Under the pieces are notes generated by a model that worked only from the letters and a program-made list of their open reading frames with translations, was not told the DNA's origin and made no database searches. A stretch of DNA of 64,000 nucleotides from CAZELM01 sp964512995 (lineage in GTDB: Bacteria > CSSED10-310), in contig CAZELM010000016.1 of the NCBI GenBank assembly GCA_964512995.1, forward strand, positions 23,993 to 87,992, written 5' to 3'. The translations under genes were made by a program, and so were the position numbers. Of this stretch, positions 17,624 to 27,287 are shown piece after piece. Position 1 is the stretch's first letter; every line of letters begins with the position of its first letter.

Positions 17624-19345
17624 TTGGTAAAAAATGTCCCTTTTCAGATTGGAATTTGTTGTATCATATCTGCTGTATTTTGCTCCGGAGGAGCAACTGC
17701 TGAACTGATTGTTCAAAAACTCGACGCTTCCGCTGCCTTTATCCTTCATCAAAGAGAGATATACTTCGAGGTAACCGATAAGTCTGCTCCGGGATTAGTC
17801 TCGGATTATGGCGATTATGTGACCGTTTCCTCCGCGAAGTTTTCATCCTCACGAGTAAAAAAGGGGATTCTATTCAAAAAAAATGTGTATCAGTTTACGT
17901 TTGATCAGCTTTCGGAAAAGGGACAACGCAAAGCGATCGATCTGCTGTTTCCCAAAGATCATCTGATTCCGGAAGGATGGGAACATTCCATTGTTTATAC
18001 AGGAGAACATGGTGAAACATTATGGCGACTATCAAAATGGTTCAGCGGCACAGAAAATAACGCGAATGAGATTATTAAATATAATAAAATCAATCCATCT
18101 CGATTAAAAAAAGGAGATCGGATAGTGATTCCGGCTCACCTTCTCTCTAAAGCGTTTCAGACTGAACCTGCGACGCCCATCAAGCCATTGGATCCGACCG
18201 CACCAGCAACCGAGTCTCTTGTTTTCAAGAAAGATTCAGGCGGGAAATACGCTGAGAGTATCCTCCACCAGGGACAGACCATCTACAGCGATATCGTATT
18301 AAAATTTACACCGAGAGTTACAGTTCAAGAAGTGATGGAAGCCGCAACGATGATCCTGAACCGGTCCAAACTGAGCAGTTTCAATGATATTCCTGCAGGT
18401 ACTCATCTGAAAATCCCCATAGAACTCCTTTCACCACAATTTCTGCCATCTGAAGATCCACTCAGAATCCAATATGAGATGACTTCCGAAGCATCCAAAC
18501 AATACAAACATCAATCCAAATCGGACAGCTTAAAAGGGATCACCATCGTGCTGGATGCAGGGCATGGAGGAATCGACCCCGGGGCGATTGGACCTGGTAA
18601 GGAGCGGGAAGATGAATATGCTTATGATGTCATGTGCAGAGTAAAATTATTACTGGAAGCAACAACTCAATCCATTGTATATGCAACTATTTCGGATGGA
18701 GAGACTGGTTTTATTCCCAGATCCATGCGGTTTCTGCCCAGCGGACGAAACGTGGAAAAAATAATGACGCATCCGGCATATCAGATAAAAGATACTCAGA
18801 TTGCATTGAACCTCCGGTGGCTTTTGGCCAATGATATTTTCACTCAGAGCATAAAATCAAAACAATCGAATGAAAGCATCCTTTTTACCAGCTTTCATGC
18901 CGATTGCCTCCATGAAGATGTCAAAGGGATGATGATCTATACCCCGGGTGCCGATTACTACCAGGGAAACTGTCAGCTTACTGATTCGCATTACAAGCAG
19001 TATCGGGAAAGCCGCAGCGGATTGAAGTTTAAAATATCACGAGGAGATCGATTGCGAGCCGAAGGATATTCTCACCAGTTCGCAAACTGCATTACTCAAA
19101 TGTGCAGGAAATTGAAAATTCCCATGCATTCCAATCAGCCTGTAAGGAAATATATTATCAGATCGCGTAATCCCTGGGTACCTGCAGTACTGAAGTATTG
19201 CAGGATTCCTACGCGCGTTCTCATTGAGTTGGCCAATTTGAAAAACACTCAGGATCGAGAGAATTTAAGAAATCCCATGTATCGTCAAAAAATCGCTGAA
19301 GCATATGTTGAATCTGTTCGCTTGTTGTTTAAAAATTCTAACTGA
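17624..19345 (+). CDS. LysM-containing N-acetylmuramoyl-L-alanine amidase (Amidase_3)
   Basis: The 573-residue protein cleaves the amide bond between MurNAc and L-Ala of peptidoglycan. A hydrophobic signal sequence is at residues about 7-26. A LysM module (HGETLWRLSKWFSG... INPSRLKKGDRIVIP) lies near 125-175 and a second LysM-like segment near 200-270. The Amidase_3 domain starts at VLDAGHGGIDPGAIGPG; zinc ligands are the His of DAGHGG, the Glu of KEREDEYAYDV and the His of TSFHADC, and the catalytic Glu is in RVLIELANL. The start is TTG at 17624, with no ATG in frame nearby and only a weak AGGA site, so the start is uncertain. No AMIN domain is seen. Confidence 0.88.
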   Translation: MVKNVPFQIGICCIISAVFCSGGATAELIVQKLDASAAFILHQREIYFEVTDKSAPGLVSDYGDYVTVSSAKFSSSRVKKGILFKKNVYQFTFDQLSEKGQRKAIDLLFPKDHLIPEGWEHSIVYTGEHGETLWRLSKWFSGTENNANEIIKYNKINPSRLKKGDRIVIPAHLLSKAFQTEPATPIKPLDPTAPATESLVFKKDSGGKYAESILHQGQTIYSDIVLKFTPRVTVQEVMEAATMILNRSKLSSFNDIPAGTHLKIPIELLSPQFLPSEDPLRIQYEMTSEASKQYKHQSKSDSLKGITIVLDAGHGGIDPGAIGPGKEREDEYAYDVMCRVKLLLEATTQSIVYATISDGETGFIPRSMRFLPSGRNVEKIMTHPAYQIKDTQIALNLRWLLANDIFTQSIKSKQSNESILFTSFHADCLHEDVKGMMIYTPGADYYQGNCQLTDSHYKQYRESRSGLKFKISRGDRLRAEGYSHQFANCITQMCRKLKIPMHSNQPVRKYIIRSRNPWVPAVLKYCRIPTRVLIELANLKNTQDRENLRNPMYRQKIAEAYVESVRLLFKNSN

Positions 19346-19360
19346 AGCAGTAAATCTCAC

Positions 19361-19389
19361 TTGACTCTTGAAATGAACGCCACTATTTT
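19361..19389 (+). promoter_or_regulatory. Sigma-70-type promoter candidate for HU/IHF gene
   Basis: TTGACT (19361-19366) and TATTTT (19384-19389) are 17 nt apart, about 70 nt before the start codon of the HU/IHF gene. Confidence 0.55.
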
Positions 19390-19460
19390 AGTGTTCTTGT
19401 TGGAACCTGATTCGGTTGTTCTGATCAAGATTGTTTATGTATTAAAGAAAGGGCCACATC

Positions 19461-19739
19461 ATGACTAAATCGGAATTTATTGCTGAACTTGCCAACTCGG
19501 TGGATTATTTAAGCTATAAAGATGCAGCAATAATTGTTAATACATTCTTTAATTGCATATATGAGGAACTCGTTTCGGGGAATAAAATCGAACTTCGTGG
19601 GTTTGGCTCTTTCAAAGTTAAAGAACGTCGATCACGGGTGGGACGTAACCCAAAAACCGGTGATAAGGTGCGCGTCCCTCCCAAGAAAATACCGTATTTC
19701 AAGCCCGGCAAGGAACTGAAGAATCTGTCATTAGACTAA
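19461..19739 (+). CDS. HU/IHF-family DNA-binding protein
   Basis: The 92-residue protein is a histone-like DNA-bending dimer subunit. The signature is GFGSFKVKERRSRVGRNPKTGDKV, with the intercalating-loop proline in RNPKTG. The C-terminal PYFKPGKELK is more like IHF-alpha than HU, but the assignment to HU or IHF cannot be settled without a tree. AAAGAAAGGGCC precedes the ATG. A good promoter lies upstream, so it is probably monocistronic. Confidence 0.94.
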   Translation: MTKSEFIAELANSVDYLSYKDAAIIVNTFFNCIYEELVSGNKIELRGFGSFKVKERRSRVGRNPKTGDKVRVPPKKIPYFKPGKELKNLSLD

Positions 19740-19877
19740 CGACCGGTCAGTTTTCCGATAAAAATCAGAAATCCACTCACCATATATACTTAATCCTGGT
19801 CAAGATATTGACACCTCGTTCAATACCCATTTATTATCCAGAGGGTGATTGTATGAATTCTATTTTCAGGAGGAGAG

Positions 19878-20255
19878 ATGGGTTGTCCGCGCTGTAGTTT
19901 TCCAGATTCACATTCAAATTGCGAATTATGCGGATTGAGTGACTTTGATTCTTTCGAGATAACCCGTTTGGAGAAACCGGCACGTGACTCTTTTGAGTTT
20001 ACTCTCATTTTCCCGGATTCAAAACCATTCCCGCCTCCTCATCGGATCTGTCCGACCTATACAAAGATAAAAAAAACATCCGAAGCGTTGCCACGATATT
20101 TTATTTTTTTCCCCGATCATTCTGATCATCACTTGATACCCTTCCTCCAGGCGATTCAACCATATTCCGGCTGGCAGTTGCTCATAAATGGACACATCCG
20201 GCCTTATGCTCAGGAATTATGGTTGCCTCTGATGGAGATTTTACATTTAGGATAA
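19878..20255 (+). CDS. Small zinc-ribbon-like protein, unknown function
   Basis: The 125-residue protein opens with MGCPRC...CELCG, two CxxC-type pairs spaced for a zinc ribbon. The rest contains proline- and aromatic-rich segments and no family I know. A strong AGGAGGAGAG site directly precedes the ATG and supports translation. The gene ends 7 nt before the next gene, so the two are probably coexpressed. Confidence 0.6.
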   Translation: MGCPRCSFPDSHSNCELCGLSDFDSFEITRLEKPARDSFEFTLIFPDSKPFPPPHRICPTYTKIKKTSEALPRYFIFFPDHSDHHLIPFLQAIQPYSGWQLLINGHIRPYAQELWLPLMEILHLG

Positions 20256-20262
20256 CCGGCGG

Positions 20263-20877
20263 ATGAAAAAATTTGAGCTGAATTATGATGAATTCAAAGA
20301 GGATATGAAAGACATCGAAACTCGTATGAAGATCTTACGAGCTGAGTATAATCAGTATATGTCGGGATTTTTGAAGACTCCTCCCACTTTTACCGAAGCC
20401 CAGATTCGGAAAATCATACGAAAATATGCTGCGACCAGGGGACTGAAGGGTGTTCATCGATTCCAATATTTCAACTTAGTGGCCAAGTTCAATACGATGA
20501 TGGAATTTTACAATCGAAGAATACGGGACATTGCGGAGGGAAAACAGGTAAACTTCGGATTTGTTCGAGATGGGCAAAATATTGCTACCACTGCAAAAGA
20601 GAGATCGAACGAAAAACCATCATTCACTCTGGATCGCGGCCATGTGATCTCGGATGTCAATCGACAGATTACAACGGTTCGGGATATGTATGAAAGGTGG
20701 AGTGAATACAATAACAACCTTCAAACTCCGATGAGCCCGATGACTCTGGAAAAATTTAAACACGTGATTCAGGCAAAGACAGACGAATTACGGTCTAAAA
20801 ATGAATGTGCGGCGATTCGCTACAAAATGGTTATCAAGGATGGCAAAATATCTATCCGCGCAAAACCCATCAAGTGA
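20263..20877 (+). CDS. MXAN_5187 C-terminal-like domain protein
   Basis: The 204-residue protein is predominantly helical. The pattern LRAEYNQYMSGF, a conserved run of Arg residues, HRFQYFNLVAKFNT, then IRDIAEGK, and a C-terminal YKMVIKDGKISIRAKP stretch resembles the C-terminal domain named after Myxococcus MXAN_5187, whose function is unknown. This is a recollection of motif spacing and not a search. The gene overlaps the next start by a GTGA junction, pointing to translational coupling with a membrane protein. Confidence 0.6.
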   Translation: MKKFELNYDEFKEDMKDIETRMKILRAEYNQYMSGFLKTPPTFTEAQIRKIIRKYAATRGLKGVHRFQYFNLVAKFNTMMEFYNRRIRDIAEGKQVNFGFVRDGQNIATTAKERSNEKPSFTLDRGHVISDVNRQITTVRDMYERWSEYNNNLQTPMSPMTLEKFKHVIQAKTDELRSKNECAAIRYKMVIKDGKISIRAKPIK

Positions 20878-21611
20878 TTTCTGACAAACACGCATTACAT
20901 CGATTGCAAAATCATGCACCATTGCCCGGTTTTATAATCTCCGCCGGACTTTGCTTTGCCAGCCGTTTTATCCAATTGCCAGGACCCCACGCTACTCCCT
21001 TTGACGTAGCCTGGCCAGCCGTCATCATCGCTTTCATTCTTTTCAGACCATTTCCTTGTTTGCTTGGAATCTCTGTCGGATATTGGGCATATTCAGCGAT
21101 AATCACCAACTCATTGGTGGTATATCAAATCATGCCGGAGAATGCCCACATGGAAGTTTTCCGATTTTCGGGCTATCTTGTTTCGGGGTTCATGGCTCAT
21201 TTCCTGAAAACTTCTCCCCCATCAGCCTCATTGACAGACTTCACTATTTTCTCCATACCCGTGTTTATCAATGCCCTGATTGCATTCCATTTCTCCACAC
21301 CGGTGTTGAATTGGATCATTCTAGCCGGAATCATCATTTTATCCATTCTATGTATTGTGGAATCCAGGAAATTGGTTTCCAGCTTCTGGGTTCCATACAA
21401 GTCATGGCTTGTTGGTTTTATCTTCCACGTAACTGGATTATGGATACTGAAAATAGAACCGAATACTGCTTATCGCCCCGATGCATTTTTTTTCAGATCG
21501 GTCATGATTCCATATCTGGTGTATTTACTCCAGATTCTGATTTCAGCTCATGTTTTATCCCTGATTTTATCGATTCGGGAAGATCGATCGAGTTCAATTG
21601 ACATAGAATAA
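20874..21611 (+). CDS. Multi-pass membrane protein, unknown function
   Basis: This 245-residue protein uses the GTG at 20874 that overlaps the preceding TGA stop. An in-frame upstream extension exists but lies inside the previous gene. Six or seven hydrophobic helices are visible, for example FIISAGLCFASRFI, AVIIAFILFRPFPCLL, FSIPVFINALIAFH and WIILAGIIILSILCIV. The protein ends in a short charged tail. I do not recognise a transporter signature. It is the last gene of a three-gene plus-strand cluster and ends 8 nt from the convergent phosphatase gene. Confidence 0.6.
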   Translation: MISDKHALHRLQNHAPLPGFIISAGLCFASRFIQLPGPHATPFDVAWPAVIIAFILFRPFPCLLGISVGYWAYSAIITNSLVVYQIMPENAHMEVFRFSGYLVSGFMAHFLKTSPPSASLTDFTIFSIPVFINALIAFHFSTPVLNWIILAGIIILSILCIVESRKLVSSFWVPYKSWLVGFIFHVTGLWILKIEPNTAYRPDAFFFRSVMIPYLVYLLQILISAHVLSLILSIREDRSSSIDIE

Positions 21612-21619
21612 TCATGAAT

Positions 21620-23374
21620 CTACGGTTCCCGGCAATGAACGATCAGCAGAGTCTGATCATCTGATGCAGGAATAGAATCAGCAAAAAGATTGAGTGAATG
21701 GAAGATGTTTTCCAGAATATCGCATGCAGAGTTTGCCGAGGCTTTAGTCAATAACGTTTTCAACCGATCGATTCCAAACTGCTGATTCATGGGGTTCCGT
21801 AAATCAGTAATGCCATCTGTATAAAGGCATAGAACATCACCTGGAAGAAACGAAACGGTCTCCGAATAGTATTTTACATCAGGCAGAAGCCCCAGGACGA
21901 TTCCTCCTTGACCCAACAACGTCGATGTACCATCCTTCCGCAACAATATTGCAGGTTCATGACCAGCAGAAACCGATGTAATGGTTTTTGTTTCGGGATT
22001 CCACAGAATAAAAGCTGCGGTAATAAATTTGTTCTCAGGTGTTTTCTCTGCAAGCAGTTGATTGAGATGCTCAGCAACCGATATAGGATCTTCAAACGTG
22101 TGCCGGATAGCATGAAGTGCAGCATGAAACGTGGAAACAAGCATGGCAGCTGGAATGCCTTTCCCCGATACATCCGCGATTACGATTCCGATCTGTCCAC
22201 CGCAGAGTTCAATAAAATCATAAAAATCTCCACCAACACATCGGCATGGAATCGTGTTTGCTGCAATATCAAGCTGAATCGATTGTGGATAATGCCAGGG
22301 AAGCAATGATTGCTGGATTTCAACAGCTACCTCCAATTCCCGATCAAGACGTTCCTTTTCGAGAGCCGCATGATAGAGTCGCGAATTTTCAAATGCAACT
22401 GCAGCCTGATTAGCAAATGAAGCCAATAGCATTGCATCATCGTCAGAGAATGGAGAAAAATGGCCATCTCGGGTTTCCTTCCCAGCAACAACCAAAATCC
22501 CAATATGCTCAGAGTGAAAAGTCATGGGAATCGACAGACAGTATGTAAAAAGACCAATCTGTTCCGGATGATTGTCAGGTGTGCATCCATGATAATCTGG
22601 CATTATGGATGGAAAGGAGACTCCGATATGATCAAATCCGAACGATGCGCGAAGTTGATAACACTGATTCTGCAATTCCCAAAACGCTCCAAACCGCGCA
22701 TCCAGGATGGATGTTGCCCGTGCCAATATATCGAAAGTCAATTCATCCAAAGATTTAAGACGGGTAATCGCAAGCCCTACTTCGAACAACTGCTCCATTT
22801 CCAAAATTTTTTTGTTTAGCCGAAAGTTCGCTTTTTTAGTCTCATGCAGCAGTCTCTGATTATAAAAATAGAGGCTGATATGCTGACATAACAAGCGTAA
22901 AACTTCCAGATCACTGGGATCGTAGGCTTGCTTCATAAACTTGTTTCCCAGATACACAAGCCCCAACAGATCATTTTTTACTGCAAGAGGAATCATCACC
23001 TGCATGTTTTCTTCTTCCCAAAACGAGTGCATCGGCTGAAGCGCGTTTATCAGATACCGTGGCATGGTATCGATGAGATGCGGGACAGAGTCCAATGCCA
23101 CTCTTCGCGCAAGGTCTGAGGACAGGGAAACCGATCCGATAATACTGTTTCCGATCGTATTGGATGTCTGATGCAGCAATTGTTCATCAGAAGCATTATA
23201 TACATATAATACTCCACGAGTTACACCTGTTGTACCAAGCAGCAGACGCAGCAGGTATTTCGCTGATGCATCAAAATCAATCCCATCTGTCAACACTTCT
23301 CCCATGTCTTCCAGGGATGAGAGAACAAACAACAATTTTTCCTGAGCGGCATCCTGATTTCCCTTCTCATTCAT
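21620..23374 (-). CDS. GAF-domain SpoIIE-type phosphatase
   Basis: The 584-residue cytoplasmic protein has a first GAF domain (about 20-175), a coiled connector, a second GAF (about 195-345) and a PP2C-like SpoIIE domain (about 365-584). Metal-binding motifs are GGDFYDFIEL, IADVSGKGIPAAM, TDGITDLRN and the final DDQTLLIV. SpoIIE/RsbU phosphatases dephosphorylate STAS antagonists. It starts inside the end of the preceding phosphatase gene (8-nt overlap), so the two are coupled. It is the last gene of the minus-strand partner-switching operon. The GAF ligands are unknown. Confidence 0.92.
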   Translation of the reverse strand: MNEKGNQDAAQEKLLFVLSSLEDMGEVLTDGIDFDASAKYLLRLLLGTTGVTRGVLYVYNASDEQLLHQTSNTIGNSIIGSVSLSSDLARRVALDSVPHLIDTMPRYLINALQPMHSFWEEENMQVMIPLAVKNDLLGLVYLGNKFMKQAYDPSDLEVLRLLCQHISLYFYNQRLLHETKKANFRLNKKILEMEQLFEVGLAITRLKSLDELTFDILARATSILDARFGAFWELQNQCYQLRASFGFDHIGVSFPSIMPDYHGCTPDNHPEQIGLFTYCLSIPMTFHSEHIGILVVAGKETRDGHFSPFSDDDAMLLASFANQAAVAFENSRLYHAALEKERLDRELEVAVEIQQSLLPWHYPQSIQLDIAANTIPCRCVGGDFYDFIELCGGQIGIVIADVSGKGIPAAMLVSTFHAALHAIRHTFEDPISVAEHLNQLLAEKTPENKFITAAFILWNPETKTITSVSAGHEPAILLRKDGTSTLLGQGGIVLGLLPDVKYYSETVSFLPGDVLCLYTDGITDLRNPMNQQFGIDRLKTLLTKASANSACDILENIFHSLNLFADSIPASDDQTLLIVHCREP

Positions 23375-25937
23375 ACAAATAGGTCTCCCGAACCCTGACG
23401 ATCACCAATGTCCTGTCGTCTGTGATGGGTGCATCCTGTCTGAATTCATCCGCTGTTCTCATAAGTTTATCGACCATAACATCGACCGGATGATGTACCA
23501 GACTCCGGATGGCTTCTTCAAATCGTTCAAATCCTAACAGGTCCCCGTTTGAATCGAGTGTTTCGATGACACCATCTGTGTAAAAGATGATGAGATCACC
23601 GGGAGAAGTTTTGATTTCTCTTACCACTGGAACCAATCTACTTCGAACCCCCAGTGGGTAAGATACGGATTCCATTTCCAGTAATTGTTGAGATTCTTTG
23701 CGATAAACATACGGGAAATGGTGTCCAGCGGATGCAAATCGAAATGACCGGCCGTCTGGATCAAACACAGCATAGAGCAGAGTCATCAATCTTTTACGCT
23801 GAAACGCATTAAAAATCATATCATTTAAAGCGTGCAATAACTCCTCGACATCTCCAGACATCCTAACTTGATTGAAAATACAGCTTTTTGCCATAGACAT
23901 TAACAGGCCGGCGCTCATGCCATGGCCAGAGACATCTCCAATCACAATTCCCATCTGACCATTTGGGAGTTCAATATAGTCATAATAGTCGCCACCGACT
24001 TCCTCGGCAGGGAAACACACTCCAGCAATCTCCAATGCATGATTCAATGGCGCTTTGATCGGCAACAATGATCGTTGCAGAAGACGGGCATTTTCAAAAT
24101 CCTTCTGCATCCGCTCCTTTTCAACTCGTTCCAGAAGAAGATGTTCCCGTTCCATCTGAAAATTCTTGATACTGACAGCCATTCTGTTGAAGTCATCGGC
24201 TAATTCTCCGAGTTCATCCTGAGTGATTACCGGAATTCGATGATTCAGGCATCCTTTATCCAACTGGGTTGTTCCAATTTTGAGGAGACGGACGGATTGA
24301 TTAATTTTTCGGCTGATGAGATGACTGGTTGAAAGCGATAATATCACCAGTGCAACAAGCAGTCCTCCCAACATAGCCAACATGATCAAAACAAAAAGAT
24401 TGAACAAATTGATCGACTGAATATCGATATCATCATTGGATTGATTATGAAGTGTGATGGTTTCCGGCTGCAGCCATTTTTCTCCTTTGAATATCACATT
24501 GAAGCGCGGGATCGTTCCCATCATGAGCAAGCTTTGGACAAGCGATTTTCGGGATGCCAACACTTTGAGAGTGGCCAATGGCAGGATTAGTGTGTGCTTG
24601 TCAGACTGAATCCCTGTTGTGGCATTGATCATGACGGCTCCGATTGGGAATACTCTGTCACCGGTCCCTCGTTGGATAATTTTTTCAGTCATAGTATATG
24701 TCTTGCTGGGTGGAGTTCTGGACATGGGGAACAAACCCAAATCACTGCCCTCAATCAAAATCAGGTCAAGGCCAAGAATTTCGCTGATATTTTCAAGCAT
24801 GATCCGATCGATTCTATAGGCGATGAGTGATGAGGAGCGATTGGATGCTCTGTAAAATCCAGCGATCCAGAGCTCCCAATTTGGATTGTGTGTCACTAAA
24901 AACTCCACGGTAGGTAATTCCCACTTCCTCAAATAATTCTCAATCTCTTCAGGGGGTTCGCCAAACTCCTGAATTGTCCCATCTGCAAACTGCACAAGTC
25001 CAATTCGATAGAAAGGAGCATGAGCGGGGGGTTCATGACTGACACCATGCATTGTTTCCCAGAGTTGCTGGGCTTGTTCCTGAGCCTGAAGGCCGAATCG
25101 GAACATAAGGCGTTTAGCGGCCGCTATCTGATATCCTCCGACAATAAAAAGTAGCGTCAGGGTGGATATCACCATGAGCAGGCTGAATGGAACGATAAAA
25201 TTGAAAAGGAACGCCCAACGCAGCCTGGTTTGAATCCGTCTGGGCTTGAATGGAAGCAGGCATCCGGTTAGACAGATCACCCAGATCATAGCGCGTAATA
25301 ATAAAGCTGCAGTGCTGTAAACACCTGCTTCGACAAAACACCAGTCCTTTGGAATCAGCCCCCCTTGGTTACTCCACGGAAATATCACAAGATAAGATAA
25401 AGACAGAGATGCAATGCCGATTAATCCAATCCGATAGATATCTCGATGGGTTATGAGACGTACCCAACGATATGGAATCTGAAACAAGACAAGCAAAAAC
25501 GTTAAAAATCCGGCACCAGGATTCCGGAAAATAATGAAAAATAACAGCAAAATGATAAAACTGATCCGAGCGTAACGATTTCTTGGCCGATCAATTGCCA
25601 AAAAAGCTGCGAATCCGCCAACGACCATCACTGGAAACGAAATGACTGTTTGGATTTCATTCGTCCAAGTAATCGGTAAAAAATGGATTCGAAGTGTTTC
25701 GATAATTGCCCAAAAGAGATGGCATCCGGCAGCAATATAAATGAGTGTATTCAGATCTTGATAGCGGCGGGAAGTTAGCCGCACGCAAAAGGCGAAACAG
25801 ATGACACTGACAATCGAAAAGGTGATACGAAGAAATGTCAGTTCATCATTGAGCAGATGGGTAAAAATCAATGCAGAAAGACCGATGCTAAATGATATAA
25901 GCTGGTCCTGAGATACCGGAAAACGTTTTTGAGGCAT
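23367..25937 (-). CDS. Membrane SpoIIE-type phosphatase with HAMP domain
   Basis: The 856-residue protein has about eight hydrophobic helices in residues 12-265, a large extracytoplasmic segment (about 285-510), another membrane helix (about 512-540), a HAMP-like linker (LLKIGTTQLDKGCLNHRIPV... DELGELADDFNRM) and a SpoIIE phosphatase domain from about 620. The phosphatase motifs are GGDYYDYIEL, IGDVSGHGMSAGL, TDGVIETL and DDRTLVIV. It should sense an envelope or external cue and dephosphorylate a STAS partner, probably the STAS protein encoded 15 nt upstream. Its end overlaps the next phosphatase gene by 8 nt. Confidence 0.92.
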   Translation of the reverse strand: MPQKRFPVSQDQLISFSIGLSALIFTHLLNDELTFLRITFSIVSVICFAFCVRLTSRRYQDLNTLIYIAAGCHLFWAIIETLRIHFLPITWTNEIQTVISFPVMVVGGFAAFLAIDRPRNRYARISFIILLLFFIIFRNPGAGFLTFLLVLFQIPYRWVRLITHRDIYRIGLIGIASLSLSYLVIFPWSNQGGLIPKDWCFVEAGVYSTAALLLRAMIWVICLTGCLLPFKPRRIQTRLRWAFLFNFIVPFSLLMVISTLTLLFIVGGYQIAAAKRLMFRFGLQAQEQAQQLWETMHGVSHEPPAHAPFYRIGLVQFADGTIQEFGEPPEEIENYLRKWELPTVEFLVTHNPNWELWIAGFYRASNRSSSLIAYRIDRIMLENISEILGLDLILIEGSDLGLFPMSRTPPSKTYTMTEKIIQRGTGDRVFPIGAVMINATTGIQSDKHTLILPLATLKVLASRKSLVQSLLMMGTIPRFNVIFKGEKWLQPETITLHNQSNDDIDIQSINLFNLFVLIMLAMLGGLLVALVILSLSTSHLISRKINQSVRLLKIGTTQLDKGCLNHRIPVITQDELGELADDFNRMAVSIKNFQMEREHLLLERVEKERMQKDFENARLLQRSLLPIKAPLNHALEIAGVCFPAEEVGGDYYDYIELPNGQMGIVIGDVSGHGMSAGLLMSMAKSCIFNQVRMSGDVEELLHALNDMIFNAFQRKRLMTLLYAVFDPDGRSFRFASAGHHFPYVYRKESQQLLEMESVSYPLGVRSRLVPVVREIKTSPGDLIIFYTDGVIETLDSNGDLLGFERFEEAIRSLVHHPVDVMVDKLMRTADEFRQDAPITDDRTLVIVRVRETYLYE

Positions 25938-25952
25938 GCTGGATCAAAACAG

Positions 25953-26306
25953 TTATTGAGTATTTTTGAAGGCGTTTATGGCCAACCGCTCATTTTCAAA
26001 CAATTCAGTATACTGCAGAAGTCCCATGATTCGAAATGTTTTAGCAACGGTAGGTGATAGATCTGAGAATGCCAACCGGCCATTTTTTTCGATAATATGC
26101 TCAATGATCTCTATCAAGATGGATATGCCGATGGAGTTTACAACGTTTGATTTTGCGAGATTCAGGATCAGATTGCTGCAACCATTTTCCATTAATTTTG
26201 TGCATTCCGAGGCGATTTTTTCACCTCCGAGATTGTTGATATATCCATCCGACCGTATGACGGCATAAGGACCATATGATTCAACTTCAACTTTGAATTC
26301 CGTCAT
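25953..26306 (-). CDS. STAS-domain anti-sigma factor antagonist-like protein
   Basis: The 117-residue protein is a single STAS domain. The phosphorylatable serine region reads VVNSIGIS, in place of the common DSSGLG, and S is conserved at the expected site. Such proteins switch partners with a HATPase kinase depending on phosphorylation. The gene lies 3 nt after the HATPase gene and 15 nt before the membrane phosphatase, so all four are very likely one operon. The protein may bind the upstream HATPase, but the plus-strand HATPase is an alternative partner. Confidence 0.88.
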   Translation of the reverse strand: MTEFKVEVESYGPYAVIRSDGYINNLGGEKIASECTKLMENGCSNLILNLAKSNVVNSIGISILIEIIEHIIEKNGRLAFSDLSPTVAKTFRIMGLLQYTELFENERLAINAFKNTQ

Positions 26307-26309
26307 TTT

Positions 26310-26750
26310 TTAACTCCTTTTTGGAGAACGAACCTTTTTTACCATCATCACGGTAGTTCCGGGGGATTCTTTTTGAATCAACACTTCATCCATCAAATGC
26401 TGAATTAGTTTTAATCCCCATCCACGCTTCCGGGAACCTGACTTCAATTTTTTTTCGATATCCGGTTCCTCCACTTCCTGAACATTAAATCCTTTTCCAT
26501 GGTCTGTAACCTGTATTTCAATACGATCAGAAAACAGTCTAAAACGCAAATATATCTTACAATCTTCACTCTCTGAATGTTCAATCGAATTGATGCATGC
26601 CTCAATGACCGCATGTTTCATTTCATCTGTCTCATCTGTAGAAAAATTTAAAAACGCAGCCAGCGCTTCAGCGGTTTTTGAGACAGCCAATTCCATATCC
26701 AATATCATCGGCACTGTTACATAAATCTCTTTTAATGTTTTTTCCTTCAA
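26310..26750 (-). CDS. RsbW-like ATP-binding serine kinase (HATPase_c)
   Basis: The 146-residue protein has the GHKL fold used by anti-sigma factors RsbW and SpoIIAB. The N-box reads VIEACINSIEHS, the G1 box DHGKGF, and the G2 region KRGWGLKLI. It would phosphorylate a STAS protein and bind either it or a client. No sigma factor or receiver client is encoded beside it. First gene of the minus-strand operon, with a promoter candidate just upstream. Confidence 0.9.
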   Translation of the reverse strand: MKEKTLKEIYVTVPMILDMELAVSKTAEALAAFLNFSTDETDEMKHAVIEACINSIEHSESEDCKIYLRFRLFSDRIEIQVTDHGKGFNVQEVEEPDIEKKLKSGSRKRGWGLKLIQHLMDEVLIQKESPGTTVMMVKKVRSPKRS

Positions 26751-26775
26751 TGGGACCTCATCCTATTCAGTGGAT

Positions 26776-26804
26776 ATAATATACTAAAACGATTGACATC
26801 TCAA
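26776..26804 (-). promoter_or_regulatory. Promoter candidate for the minus-strand partner-switching operon
   Basis: Read on the minus strand, TTGAGA (26804-26799) and TATTAT (26781-26776) are separated by 17 nt. The expected start point would give a leader of roughly 20 nt before the HATPase ATG at 26750. Confidence 0.6.
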
Positions 26805-26919
26805 ATCTAAATCCTTTTGACAATTGGTTGAAAATCATGCACTCTGTTATACGGAATTTGGACATGTCAAAGCCTGTGTCATGATGCGTGATGCACAAAA
26901 GTAAGTAAATGAGGAGGTT

Positions 26920-27276
26920 ATGATGAAGATTAAGAAAAGAGAACGCGAGGGTGTTATCATTCTTGATATTTCTGGAGATATTACCATTGGGCAAGGAGAT
27001 GTTGAGCTTCGGAAAGAGATAACTGATCTTGTGATGCAAGGGGGTAATAGAATACTGCTGAATCTCAGAAAAGTAGATTTTATTGATTCTTCTGGCATTG
27101 GTGAAATTGTGCGAGGGTTCACAACCGCACAGAAAAATAATGGCCAGCTAAAGCTCCTTCATCTGGAATCAAAAGTTCGCGATCTATTCGTAATCACTCG
27201 GTTGATAACCATTTTCGAAACATTTGAAAACGAGAAAGATGCGGTAGATAGTTTCAATACACTCACGGAAAATTAG
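26920..27276 (+). CDS. STAS-domain anti-sigma factor antagonist
   Basis: The 118-residue STAS protein resembles SpoIIAA/RsbV. The predicted phosphoserine is in FIDSSGIGEI, a textbook match. GAGGAGG lies just upstream; spacing favours the second ATG at 26923. It is the first gene of the plus-strand arm and is transcribed divergently from the minus-strand partner-switching operon. It is followed after 11 nt by a HATPase gene. Confidence 0.93.
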   Translation: MMKIKKREREGVIILDISGDITIGQGDVELRKEITDLVMQGGNRILLNLRKVDFIDSSGIGEIVRGFTTAQKNNGQLKLLHLESKVRDLFVITRLITIFETFENEKDAVDSFNTLTEN

Positions 27277-27287
27277 ATTCGCCGGTT

